In this document: piece by piece, positions 1 to 6,251 of the stretch
Layout: each line of letters opens with the position of its first letter
How positions within the stretch are numbered: the first letter of the stretch is position 1
Source: Candidatus Aenigmatarchaeota archaeon
Lineage (GTDB): Archaea; Aenigmatarchaeota; Aenigmatarchaeia; QMZP01
Direction of reading: 5' to 3'
DNA length: 10,823 nucleotides
NCBI GenBank assembly: GCA_016202725.1
Contig: JACQOD010000028.1
Span: forward strand, 1 to 10,823
Notes under the pieces: generated by a model
Seen by the model: the letters and a program-made list of their open reading frames with translations, nothing else
What the model was told of the DNA's origin: nothing
The model's database searches: none
Program-made: the position numbers and the translations under genes

Positions 1-1
1 G

Positions 2-481
2 ATCACGCTCAACATGGGCGCGGGCGACTCTGCCCCCAAGCTGGAGGCCTCCACCAAGGCCATGGCCGCCATCGTGCAGGGCAGGGTAGTGCAGACGGCC
101 ACGCGCAGGCGGACCACCTTCAATGTCCCCAAGAACCGCAAGATCGGCGTGAAGGTCACCCTCCGCGGGGAGCGGGCCGCCTCGCTCCTGAAAAGGCTGG
201 TCGCCGCCAATGAGGGCAAGATCAAGGCCCGCGCGTTCGACCGGCAGGGCAACTTCTCGTTCGGCGTGAAGGAGTATATCCACATCCCCGGCGTCTCTTA
301 CAACCCCGAGGTGGGGATCCTGGGCCTGGACGTCTGCGTCACCCTGGAAAAACCAGGCTTCAGGGTGCGGAAGCGCCGCATCCGGCAGCGGCCCGTGGGC
401 AGGAGGCAGCTCATCTCCCCGGCAGAGGCGAAGGCCTGGGCCAAGGCCTTCGGGTTCACGGTCCAGGAGGCGGACGAATGA
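2..481 (+). CDS. rpl5: Large-subunit ribosomal protein uL5 (L5), 5' end outside the window
   Basis: The frame is open from base 2 (I-T-L-N before the first Met at 14), so the true start lies upstream. uL5 sits in the central protuberance of the large subunit, where it binds 5S rRNA and touches the P-site tRNA. Family landmarks are visible: KVTLRGERA, FDRQGNFSFG, the IPGVSYNPEVGILGLDVCVTL stretch, and a basic end with PGFRVRKRR. About 159 codons are present, close to the full archaeal protein, so only a few N-terminal residues are missing. Its stop overlaps the uS14 start as ATGA, the usual sign of translational coupling. The next genes (uS14, uS8) follow the normal archaeal spc order. Identification is by family recognition and is secure. 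Confidence 0.96.
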   Translation: MTLNMGAGDSAPKLEASTKAMAAIVQGRVVQTATRRRTTFNVPKNRKIGVKVTLRGERAASLLKRLVAANEGKIKARAFDRQGNFSFGVKEYIHIPGVSYNPEVGILGLDVCVTLEKPGFRVRKRRIRQRPVGRRQLISPAEAKAWAKAFGFTVQEADE

Positions 482-699
482 GCTATATAAGGAACCTCCA
501 CCAGATTGAAGGGAAGCCCAACAAGCTCTCCCGCTACCTGCGGTTCAACACCGCCAAGAAGCGGAAGTTCGGCAGGAGCACCCACCCCTGCAGGCGCTGC
601 GGAAAAACCAGGGGCATCGTGAGGACCTACGGCCTCCTCTACTGCAGGCAGTGCTTCCGCGAGGAGGCGGAGCGGCTGGGGTTCCGGAAGTACAGCTGA
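478..699 (+). CDS. rps14: Small-subunit ribosomal protein uS14, zinc-binding form
   Basis: uS14 is a small zinc-ribbon protein of the 30S head that binds 16S rRNA near helices 34 and 43. The ligands are C38, C41, C56 and C59 (CRRC and CRQC). The core from about residue 28 (KKRKFGRSTHPCRRCGKTRG) and the ending EEAERLGFRKYS are typical. At 73 residues it is longer than the ~50-55 residues I expect for archaea; the extra length is an N-terminal basic segment. The chosen ATG overlaps the uL5 stop (ATGA) and has an AGGAGG Shine-Dalgarno at 465-470 with 7-nt spacing, so the long form is well supported. uS8 starts 4 nt after the stop. Confidence 0.95.
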   Translation: MSYIRNLHQIEGKPNKLSRYLRFNTAKKRKFGRSTHPCRRCGKTRGIVRTYGLLYCRQCFREEAERLGFRKYS

Positions 700-703
700 T
701 CAC

Positions 704-1084
704 ATGAAGCATGACACCATTGCGGACGTGTTCTCCGCGCTCAAGAACCGGGAGGCCATGGGCAGGCGGACCGCCCTTGTCCCTGCAAGCTCCCTGGGGG
801 CGGCCATCCTGGGCATCATGAAGGAGAAAGGATATGTCGGGGACTTCCAGCTCACGAACCGGCAGAAGCACTACGAGGTCGGCCTCGCGGGCAAGATCAA
901 CGACTGCAACGCCGTGCGCCCCCGCTTTGCGGTGAAACGGGACGAGTTCATCAAGTGGGAAAAGCGCTTCCTCCCCGCGAACGACGTGGGCATCCTCATC
1001 CTTTCCACGTCCCGCGGGGTCATGGACCACCAGCGGGCCAAGCAGGAGGGACTGGGCGGGCAACTGCTCGGCTTCGTCTACTGA
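704..1084 (+). CDS. rps8: Small-subunit ribosomal protein uS8
   Basis: uS8 is a primary 16S rRNA-binding protein of the 30S platform (central domain, helix 21). The 126-residue length is normal. It opens with the usual MKHDTIADVFSALKNREAMG and ends with the conserved ILSTSRGVMDHQRAK-GGQLLGFVY stretch. In most archaea uS8 is followed by uL6, eL32, eL19, uL18, uS5, uL30 and uL15. Here eL30 follows after one base, so the spc cluster is cut short at this point. Confidence 0.96.
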   Translation: MKHDTIADVFSALKNREAMGRRTALVPASSLGAAILGIMKEKGYVGDFQLTNRQKHYEVGLAGKINDCNAVRPRFAVKRDEFIKWEKRFLPANDVGILILSTSRGVMDHQRAKQEGLGGQLLGFVY

Positions 1085-1085
1085 C

Positions 1086-1352
1086 ATGGACACGACCACC
1101 ACGATCAAGGACGCCCTGAAGGCCGGGACCCTGGTCATCGGGACCAAGGCGACCGGCAGGGGGCTGAAGCGCGGCAGCCTGAAAGCGGTGATCATCTGCG
1201 GGAACGCCCCCGCCGGCGTGAGGGCGGACCTCGCGCGCTACGCGCAGCTGGGGCAGGTGCCCCTCGCAACGTTCGAGGGCGACGAGATCGCCCTGGGGGA
1301 GATCTGCGGGAAGCCGTTCGCCATCCTGGCGGTAGGGGTCCGGAGGGCATAG
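1086..1352 (+). CDS. rpl30e: Large-subunit ribosomal protein eL30 (L30e)
   Basis: This 88-residue protein belongs to the L7Ae/L30e RNA-binding fold and is shared by archaea and eukaryotes. Visible landmarks are GTLVIGTKATGRGLKRG, the strand KAVIICGNAPAGVRADLARYA, and the central P-L-A-T-F-E-G-D. In archaea this gene usually opens the block eL30-NusA-uS12-uS7 after rpoA. Here it follows uS8 directly, with one base between stop and start, so it is probably co-transcribed with the spc genes. NusA starts 3 nt downstream. Confidence 0.93.
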   Translation: MDTTTTIKDALKAGTLVIGTKATGRGLKRGSLKAVIICGNAPAGVRADLARYAQLGQVPLATFEGDEIALGEICGKPFAILAVGVRRA

Positions 1353-1355
1353 CGC

Positions 1356-1760
1356 ATGGATGTGAAGCTCTCCACGGAAAACATCCGGGCCATCGTCCTG
1401 TTCGAGAAGGTCACGCACGTCTCGCCCAAGGACTGCCTCATCGCGGAGCATGCCCTGTATTTCCTCGTGGAGAAGAGCGAGATGGGGATGGCCATCGGCA
1501 AGGATGGGGTCAACATCAAGCAGCTCCGCCGCATCGCGGGGAAGCACATCAAGATCTTCGCCTACGCCGACACGGCCGAGGAGTTCCTCAAGAACGTGAT
1601 CCCCACCCTGAAGTCCCTGGACGTCCAGGACGGCGTGGTCTCGGTGACGGTCCCCCAGCAGGACAAGCTGACCGTCATTGGCAAGGCGGGGGAGAACATC
1701 AACGCGATCCGCGCCATCCTGAAGCGGCACTTCGGCGTGGAAACCTTTAAGCTGCGGTAA
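1356..1760 (+). CDS. nusA: Archaeal NusA-like transcription elongation/termination factor (two KH domains)
   Basis: Archaeal NusA keeps only the two KH RNA-binding domains of bacterial NusA and has about 130-145 residues; this one has 134. The GxxG loops are visible: IGKDGVNIKQLRRIAG (residues ~48-63) in KH1 and IGKAGENINAIRAIL (~109-123) in KH2. The preceding SPKDCLIAEHALYFLVEKSEMGMA is also typical. It is thought to bind nascent RNA near RNA polymerase. The link to eL30 upstream is conserved across archaea; having rpoD rather than uS12 directly downstream is not. Confidence 0.93.
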   Translation: MDVKLSTENIRAIVLFEKVTHVSPKDCLIAEHALYFLVEKSEMGMAIGKDGVNIKQLRRIAGKHIKIFAYADTAEEFLKNVIPTLKSLDVQDGVVSVTVPQQDKLTVIGKAGENINAIRAILKRHFGVETFKLR

Positions 1761-1775
1761 GGTGAATGAGGGGAT

Positions 1776-2438
1776 ATGGCAAGCGAGCTCAGGATCAAGG
1801 TCCTTAAGAAAGGGAAGGAGAAGATGGAGTTCCTCCTCGAGGGGGCGTCGGTCCCCTTCGCCAATGCCTTGAGGCGCATCATGCTGAGCGAGATCCCGGT
1901 CCTGGCGATCGACTGGCTGGAGGTCCACCAGAACTCCTCGGCCCTGTTCGACGAGATGATCGCCCAGCGGCTGGGCCTCATCCCCCTGGTGTTCGATCCG
2001 GAGAAGTTCAATCTCCAGGATGCCTGCGTGTGCGAAGGCAAGGGCTGCCCCTCCTGCCAGGCGGTCTTCGCGCTCGAGCGGACCGGGCCGGGGATGGTCA
2101 CCTCGGGCGACCTGAAGCCGGCCAACAAGAGCGTGAAGCCCACAGAAGCTGGCTTTCCCGTCGCGGAGCTGCTGGCAGGCCAGCGCATCAAGCTCGAGGC
2201 CGTCGCCAGGCTGGGCACGGCCCAGGAGCACGCCAAATTCCAGGCCGCCAATGCAGTGTACGGCAACGTGCCCGCCTTCACGGACGAAGAGGAGACCAAG
2301 GTCAACACGAACCCCGAGAAGTTCCACTTCACGGTCGAGACTGTTTCTGGCTTGGCCCCCGAATATATCGTGGCCAAGGCAGCGGAGATCCTCGAGGAGA
2401 AGGCGGAAACCTTTAAAAGCGAGGTTGCTAAGCTGTGA
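1776..2438 (+). CDS. rpo3: DNA-directed RNA polymerase subunit D (Rpo3, alpha/RPB3 homologue)
   Basis: RpoD pairs with RpoL as the assembly platform of archaeal RNA polymerase, matching the alpha dimer in bacteria and RPB3-RPB11 in eukaryotes. The dimerisation motif is clear: VPFANALRRIMLSEIPVLAI (residues 26-45), followed by DEMIAQRLGLIPL. Between the two parts lies a C-x-C-x4-C-x2-C cluster (C84, C86, C91, C94) that resembles the RPB3 zinc loop. The ending FHFTVETVSGLAPEYIVAKAAEIL is typical. A GGTGA Shine-Dalgarno lies at 1761-1765. rpoD normally sits with uS13-uS4-uS11; here it is between nusA and uS12, 3 nt before the latter. Confidence 0.95.
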   Translation: MASELRIKVLKKGKEKMEFLLEGASVPFANALRRIMLSEIPVLAIDWLEVHQNSSALFDEMIAQRLGLIPLVFDPEKFNLQDACVCEGKGCPSCQAVFALERTGPGMVTSGDLKPANKSVKPTEAGFPVAELLAGQRIKLEAVARLGTAQEHAKFQAANAVYGNVPAFTDEEETKVNTNPEKFHFTVETVSGLAPEYIVAKAAEILEEKAETFKSEVAKL

Positions 2439-2441
2439 GCT

Positions 2442-2864
2442 ATGGGCCAATTCGGTGCACGTTCCCTGATCCGCAAACGGAAGCGCTTCCGCTGGAGCTC
2501 CCGCGCGCGCAAGCGCAAGCTCCTCCAGCTCTGGCGAAAAGACCCGCTCGAAGGCGCGCCCATGGGCAAGGGCCTGGTCCTGAAGAAGAAGGGCGTCGAG
2601 CAGAAGCAGCCCCACTCCGGGATCATCAAGTGCCTGCGCGTGCAGCTGACCAAGAACGGGATCCCGGTCACGGCCTTTGTCCCGGGGGACGGCGCGATCA
2701 AGTTCATTGACGAGCACGACGAGGTCACCCTGGTGGGCCTGGGCGCCTCCCAAGGGGGGGCGGTCGGGTCGATGCACGGCATCAAGTACCAGGTGGTCAA
2801 GGTGAACGGCGTTTCCCTGAACGAGATCCTGAAGGGCAAGAAGGAGAAGCCCAAGGGCGCGTGA
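2442..2864 (+). CDS. rps12: Small-subunit ribosomal protein uS12 with altered decoding-centre loops
   Basis: uS12 lines the decoding centre and contacts 16S nucleotides near 530, 912 and 1492. Family landmarks are KDPLEGAPMGKG, KGVEQKQP, VTAFVPGDGAIKFIDEHDEV and VVKVNGVSL; the 140-residue length is normal for archaea. Two near-universal loops are changed. PNSAIRK reads PHSGIIK (residues 57-63), and G-D-I/L-P-G reads GSMHG (109-113), which loses the Asp that is methylthiolated in bacteria and the following Pro. I checked both stretches at the codon level (cac at 2613-2615; tcg-atg-cac). The frame is otherwise intact, so a sequencing error is unlikely to explain both. The start lies 3 nt after the rpoD stop. 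Confidence 0.95.
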   Translation: MGQFGARSLIRKRKRFRWSSRARKRKLLQLWRKDPLEGAPMGKGLVLKKKGVEQKQPHSGIIKCLRVQLTKNGIPVTAFVPGDGAIKFIDEHDEVTLVGLGASQGGAVGSMHGIKYQVVKVNGVSLNEILKGKKEKPKGA

Positions 2865-2869
2865 TCCCC

Positions 2870-3745
2870 ATGGCCGATACCAAGCTGCAGAAGCCTCCTG
2901 GCGGGGATGCTGCCAGGGAAAGGCCGGTCCTCCCGGCCGCGGCCACCGCCGCCGCGGGGCCGGTGAAAGAGATTGCTCCGCCGGTGAAAGAGAAGGCTGC
3001 GCCGGTGAAAGAGATTGCTCCGCCGGTGAAAGAGAAGGCTCCGCCGGTGAAAGAGATTGCTCCGCCGGTGAAAGAGAAGGCTGCGCGGCCCGCTGCTGTC
3101 CAGGCCCCCGAGGGAGCAACTGAAGCTCCGGCCCTTCCTGCCCACCTTGCGGGCGTCAAGCTGTTCAACCGCTGGTCCTTTGAAGGCGTGAGCGTCCAGG
3201 ACAAGGGCCTCCAGCGCTACCTCAATATCGCGCCCATCATGGTCCCCACTTCCAGGGGGAGGTTCGGGCACACGCAGATCCACAAGGACCGCATGTCCAT
3301 CGTGGAGCGGTTCGTGACCAAGCTCATGGTGCCCGGCCACCGGGGCAAGAAGCACAAGATCTCCTCGGGGAGGTGCCCTGCCGCAAATCATGCCATCATG
3401 CTGGCGCTTGAGAAGGCCCTCATCCTGATTGAAAAGAAGACCGGGAAGAACCCCATCCAGGTCCTGGTCCAGGCCGTGGAGAACGCCGCCCTCTACGACG
3501 AGATCGCCTCCTACCGCCTGGGAGGCATCATCGCGCGCCAGTCTGTTACCTTGTCGCCCGCGCGCCGGCTGGACATCGCCCTCCGCCACCTCAGCCAGGG
3601 GATCTACCACGGCAACTTCGGGAAGCGGACCTCCCTCGAGCGGGCCATCGCCGATGAGCTCATGGCCGCGGCAGCGAATGACGCGAAGAGCGCGGCCATC
3701 CGCGAGCGGCAGCGCATCGAGAAAGAGGCAGAGGGCGCGCGGTAA
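2870..3745 (+). CDS. rps7: Small-subunit ribosomal protein uS7 with repetitive N-terminal extension
   Basis: uS7 nucleates assembly of the 30S head and lies at the mRNA exit/E site. The core runs from about residue 94 (VKLFNRWSFEGV) to the end and includes RYLNIAPIMVPTS, QVLVQAVENAALYDEI, SPARRLDIALRHLSQG and KRTSLERAIADELM. It is preceded by roughly 90 unusual residues: an Ala/Pro-rich start, six 7-residue units alternating PVKEIAP and PVKEKA(A/P) (residues 31-72), and an Ala/Pro linker. The extension is lysine- and glutamate-rich, proline-spaced and probably disordered. I chose the ATG at 2870; a GTG at 2861 overlapping the uS12 stop would add three residues. It is probably the last gene of the operon, as a T-tract follows. 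EF-2 and EF-1A, often next in archaea, are absent. Confidence 0.94.
   Translation: MADTKLQKPPGGDAARERPVLPAAATAAAGPVKEIAPPVKEKAAPVKEIAPPVKEKAPPVKEIAPPVKEKAARPAAVQAPEGATEAPALPAHLAGVKLFNRWSFEGVSVQDKGLQRYLNIAPIMVPTSRGRFGHTQIHKDRMSIVERFVTKLMVPGHRGKKHKISSGRCPAANHAIMLALEKALILIEKKTGKNPIQVLVQAVENAALYDEIASYRLGGIIARQSVTLSPARRLDIALRHLSQGIYHGNFGKRTSLERAIADELMAAAANDAKSAAIRERQRIEKEAEGAR
2960..3085 (+). repeat. Six tandem 21-bp units inside the uS7 gene (three 42-bp pairs)
   Basis: The unit starts ccggtgaaagag and alternates between an att-gct-ccg ending and an aag-gct-(g/c)cg ending. The copies are almost identical at the DNA level, including third codon positions, which suggests recent expansion by slippage or unequal recombination. 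They encode alternating PVKEIAP and PVKEKA(A/P) heptads. Because the length is a multiple of three, copy-number changes would keep the uS7 frame. Confidence 0.95.
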
Positions 3746-3756
3746 TCCTGCGGGTC

Positions 3757-3764
3757 TTTTTTAA
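3757..3764 (+). promoter_or_regulatory. T-tract doubling as uS7 terminator and TATA-like element
   Basis: TTTTTTAA follows the uS7 stop by 11 nt and is followed by another pyrimidine run (cctttc). Archaeal termination often needs only such T-runs. Its centre is also about 26 nt upstream of the ATG at 3786, the expected spacing for a TATA box driving a leaderless mRNA. No Shine-Dalgarno precedes that ATG. Both roles are inferred from position. Confidence 0.5.
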
Positions 3765-3785
3765 CCTTTCTGAACTAATACCTCC

Positions 3786-5042
3786 ATGAGCGTGAGCCCC
3801 ATAAGCATGATCGTGATCGCGGTAGTCATCGGCGTGATTGCCCTGATCGGCGTCGCGGTTGCCCTCCAATCCCCCCATGGCCTATTCTCGCTGCTCCCCC
3901 CGCCGCCCGGGGGCCAGATACCTCCCGAAGAACCGGTCATCGTGCTCGTGTGGCAAAACCAGTATAATCCCTATGGCGCGGAGCTGATGGAGTGGCACAT
4001 TAACATTACCAATTTGAAAGGAGATACCAACCGCATGATCCATGCTTCCGGAATCGGCAATCGGTCGGCGTTCCTACCGATAGCGGACATGGTCACTATA
4101 GATCGCCGGGGAGATGACATCTACTTCATGACCGAAGAAGGCGGCCAGGTTTCCAACCCGTATGAACACCGCATCAATCGTATTGGCCCCGATGGCTTAG
4201 GCGGACGCGTAGTCTATGTCGTGGATAACGACACGCGCAACGGTCCGTATAATCCCCTCCACTTCTCCCTAGAAACCACCGATGATGGTGGGACTATCGC
4301 CTTCTTCATCCAGGGATCGGTGATGGGGATGCACAACATCGAGGCTTTCGACCATCGCATCGAAGCGGTGGAGGCGGACGGCTCCAACCACCGCGTGCTG
4401 TACGCCTATGGCCTGCAGCCTGCCAATGCGAGCCCCCTGATTGAGACGCTCTTCGCCTCTGTCTCGGGAGACGGGCGCACGCTGGTCTTCAAGGAGGCCA
4501 ATTACACCGAAGGCCTCCCCACATACCCCGTGGAGTTCAATTGGACGTATGAGGACGCCCTTTACCGTCTGGACCTAGCCACAGGCGTCAAGACGAAGAT
4601 CTACTCCCTGGGAGTGCAGCGCAGCAACGATACGGTGACCCGGCGGGTCACGAATCCACGCATCTCCGCGGATGGCAGACGGGTCCTCTTCCTAGAGACT
4701 GAGAAGGACCAATCATTCTACACCCAATACCTCAAGGTCATGAACCGCGACGGGACCGGCGTCCGCACCGCGAGCGCCAAGGGACCCTTCAATGCCTCGG
4801 GGAGCGGCCCCCAGACCTTCTGGTTCCGCCCCAGCTTCATGCAGAAGGGGAGCAAAATCCTCGCCATCGAGATCCATTACGAGTTCCTCGACCAGCCCTA
4901 CCCCAACCAGGTCTATGAGATGAACCTCACGAGCATGAACCTGGACGGGACCCAGGAGAGGACCATCCTCTGGACGGGGAGGCAGGTTGTTAGGGAAGGG
5001 CCCTTCATCACGTCCTTCATTAGCGCGGAAGCGTCCTACTAG
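3786..5042 (+). CDS. Membrane-anchored TolB/PD40-like beta-propeller protein, extracytoplasmic
   Basis: I do not recognise a specific family member. The 418-residue protein has one hydrophobic helix at residues ~8-27 (MIVIAVVIGVIALIGVAVAL), then a Pro-rich linker (38-50), then an all-beta region. Repeats of the PD40/TolB type recur: DRRGDDIYFMTEEG (106-119), TTDDGGTIAFFI (164-175), SVSGDGRTLVFKE (225-237) and ISADGRRVLFLE (293-304). Several N-x-S/T sequons (N73, N92, N239, N252, N281, N336, N380) fit an N-glycosylated surface protein. The short N-terminus ending in S-P before the helix also resembles some archaeal pilin-type signals, so pilin-like processing is possible. Codon use is less GC-biased than in the ribosomal genes. 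It probably has its own promoter. The ligand or partner is unknown. Confidence 0.75.
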   Translation: MSVSPISMIVIAVVIGVIALIGVAVALQSPHGLFSLLPPPPGGQIPPEEPVIVLVWQNQYNPYGAELMEWHINITNLKGDTNRMIHASGIGNRSAFLPIADMVTIDRRGDDIYFMTEEGGQVSNPYEHRINRIGPDGLGGRVVYVVDNDTRNGPYNPLHFSLETTDDGGTIAFFIQGSVMGMHNIEAFDHRIEAVEADGSNHRVLYAYGLQPANASPLIETLFASVSGDGRTLVFKEANYTEGLPTYPVEFNWTYEDALYRLDLATGVKTKIYSLGVQRSNDTVTRRVTNPRISADGRRVLFLETEKDQSFYTQYLKVMNRDGTGVRTASAKGPFNASGSGPQTFWFRPSFMQKGSKILAIEIHYEFLDQPYPNQVYEMNLTSMNLDGTQERTILWTGRQVVREGPFITSFISAEASY

Positions 5043-5049
5043 CGCTTCC
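5027..5049 (+). terminator. Hairpin spanning the stop of the propeller gene
   Basis: GGAAGCG (5027-5033) pairs with CGCTTCC (5043-5049) across a 9-nt loop that contains the TAG stop. AT-rich sequence (aaaataatt) follows but there is no T-run. It could help terminate or stabilise the message. The call is weak. Confidence 0.3.
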
Positions 5050-5084
5050 TGGAAAATAATTCCGCTTCCGCAGGTGGGAGAACA

Positions 5085-5092
5085 TTCTTATA
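5085..5092 (+). promoter_or_regulatory. TATA-like box for metF
   Basis: TTCTTATA lies in an otherwise GC-rich gap. Its centre is ~30 nt upstream of the ATG at 5119 and ~21 nt upstream of the ATG at 5110. The usual ~26-nt spacing puts transcription start at about 5115, which favours the 5119 start with an almost leaderless message. Confidence 0.45.
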
Positions 5093-5118
5093 CTTCAGTC
5101 CGCAAGGGCATGAGTATA

Positions 5119-6141
5119 ATGAATGTTGCTCACGCCATCCGGAATGGCAACGGCCGGGTGGTGTCCCTGGAAATCGTTCCCCCCGCAGTGGGGAGCGGCA
5201 TTAAGGCTGTCTTCGAACGGCTTGATCCCCTCGTGAACCTTGGGGTCAAATACGTTGATATCACCTACCATGCCGAGCAGGTGGTCGAATATGAGTACGC
5301 GAATGGCGATCGCTTTCCGGTTTCCCAGCGGAAGAAGCCCGGCACCGCGGGCATCGCGGGCGCCCTTCTGGGTCGATACGGCCAGCGGGGGGTGGAGCCG
5401 GTCCCCCATGTCATCTGTGCCGGCTTCAGCCGGCATGCAACCGAGGAGTATCTTACGGAATTGGGATACCTGGGCATTAGGAATGTGGTTGCCATCCAGG
5501 GGGATCCTCCCCGCGGCCCTGATGGAAGAAAGCAGGCCTTTTCCCCTTCGCCCGGCGGCCACCGCTACGCGAGCGAACTCGTGCGCCAGATCGCCGCCCT
5601 CCGGGAAGGAACCTACGTCGGTGCCAAGGAAGGCGAGCCCGTTCCCTTCACCATTGGCGTGGCCTTCTACCCCGAGGGCCTTACCCAGCCGATGGATCTG
5701 GGCAGGGAGCTGGAGATTCTTGCCATCAAGGAGCGGGAGGGCGCGGACTACGCCGTCTCCCAGATGGTCTTCGATGCTGAACCCTTTTTGCGCTATCGCG
5801 ACGCTGCCGAAGCCGCGGGCATCGCCCTGCCGCTCGTCCCGGGAATGAAGCCGCTCTCCAGGAAGAGGCAGTTGCAGTCCATTCCTGGCACGTTCGGGTG
5901 CGCCATCCCGCCGGCATTGCGCGCAGCGATAGAGGCCGCGGACGACGGGGACGTCCCGCGCATTGGCACGGACTGGGCCGTGCGCCTCGCAGAGCGCCTG
6001 CGCGCGGAGGGCGTTCCCAGCCTGCACTTCTACGCCTTCGGGGATACTGATTTGGCGCCGGTTTTGGAAGCCGTTGGCAATGCGGGGAGGAGGAGTCGAA
6101 CCTCCGAAGGCGTTGCCCTCCCTTCGGGAGAAGGGATCTAG
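5119..6141 (+). CDS. metF: Methylenetetrahydrofolate reductase (MetF), C-terminus antisense to tRNA-Leu
   Basis: MetF is a cytoplasmic FAD-dependent TIM-barrel enzyme that reduces 5,10-methylene-THF to 5-methyl-THF for methionine synthesis. Visible landmarks are LEIVPP with the catalytic-type Glu18, YVDITYH, VPHVICAGFS, NVVAIQGDPP with Asp129 (the folate/FAD acid), VAFYPEG, VSQMVFDAEPFLRYRD, PLVPGMKPLS, and EGVPSLHFYAFG near the end. The RKKPGTAGI insert and overall pattern recall Bacteroidota-type MetF, so acquisition from bacteria is plausible. The ATG at 5119 gives 340 residues; 5110 would add three. The recognisable domain ends near residue 320. The last ~19 residues (NAGRRSRTS...) are read through the antisense strand of tRNA-Leu up to a TAG at 6139-6141, so this tail is probably a by-product of the overlap. 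Confidence 0.93.
   Translation: MNVAHAIRNGNGRVVSLEIVPPAVGSGIKAVFERLDPLVNLGVKYVDITYHAEQVVEYEYANGDRFPVSQRKKPGTAGIAGALLGRYGQRGVEPVPHVICAGFSRHATEEYLTELGYLGIRNVVAIQGDPPRGPDGRKQAFSPSPGGHRYASELVRQIAALREGTYVGAKEGEPVPFTIGVAFYPEGLTQPMDLGRELEILAIKEREGADYAVSQMVFDAEPFLRYRDAAEAAGIALPLVPGMKPLSRKRQLQSIPGTFGCAIPPALRAAIEAADDGDVPRIGTDWAVRLAERLRAEGVPSLHFYAFGDTDLAPVLEAVGNAGRRSRTSEGVALPSGEGI
6113..6137 (-). other. tRNA-Leu intron 2 (25 nt, variable arm)
   Basis: The variable arm is ~26 nt too long. A BHB fits exactly: central helix GCCT/GGGC (4 bp, one G-U), 5' bulge AG^A, 3' bulge AA^C, inner stem TCCCTTC/GAAGGGA with loop TCCC. Removal leaves a 15-nt variable region with stem GGC/GCC and loop CTAGC, normal for leucine. 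The outer helix is weak. The metF stop codon lies beside the upstream splice site on the other strand. Confidence 0.78.
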
Positions 6142-6151
6142 GCCACAGGAT

Positions 6152-6190
6152 TGCTGTCATCACCGGCCCGGAGGCCTCCGCACTTAATGA
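6152..6190 (-). other. tRNA-Leu intron 1 (39 nt, canonical position 37/38)
   Basis: The intron splits the anticodon loop between G37 and A38. The geometry matches a BHB: anticodon stem, 3-nt bulge CA^A at the 3' site, a 4-position central helix CTTA/ACAG with only two good pairs, then 3-nt bulge AG^T at the 5' site, and an inner stem starting CAT/ATG. The weak central helix makes it a relaxed motif, but the position and the restored anticodon loop are convincing. Confidence 0.85.
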
Positions 6191-6251
6191 CTTAAGTCCT
6201 GCCCCGTTGACCGCTTGGGTACCCCCGCGTGGTGGGTGGGTCAGTGGAGCT

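Larger units (their letters stand above)
6081..6228 (-). tRNA. tRNA-Leu(TAA) with two introns
   Basis: On the minus strand the acceptor GCGGGGG (6228-6222) pairs with TCCCCGC, followed by discriminator A73 (6081). The D-stem is CCC/GGG, the anticodon stem CAGGA/TCCTG, and the loop CTTAAG+A gives anticodon TAA (6194-6192) with G37. The T-arm GGAGG-TTCGACT-CCTCC is intact and no CCA is encoded. The gene is 148 nt. Removing 6152-6190 (39 nt, position 37/38) and 6113-6137 (25 nt, variable arm) leaves 84 nt, the expected length for a class II leucine tRNA, with a variable arm closed by GGC/GCC. It lies downstream of tRNA-His with no TATA box between them, so the two are probably co-transcribed. 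The 3' half overlaps the metF 3' end on the opposite strand. Confidence 0.93.

Noticed and set aside
2861..2869. GTG start for uS7 overlapping the uS12 stop
   Set aside because: It is possible and would favour coupling, but the ATG at 2870 needs no alternative codon and only three residues differ.
2960..3085. CRISPR array or other non-coding repeat
   Set aside because: The 21-bp units are contiguous without spacers and keep the uS7 reading frame, so they are coding tandem repeats.
1020..3610. Two very long minus-strand ORFs (699 and 682 codons) opposite the ribosomal operon
   Set aside because: They lie antisense to well-identified genes in GC-rich DNA, where stops are rare on the opposite strand. 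Their composition is low-complexity and they cross several gene boundaries.
4987..5118. Upstream extension of metF into the end of the propeller gene
   Set aside because: It would overlap the previous gene, lacks MetF similarity, and the TATA-like box at 5085-5092 points to a start at 5110-5119.
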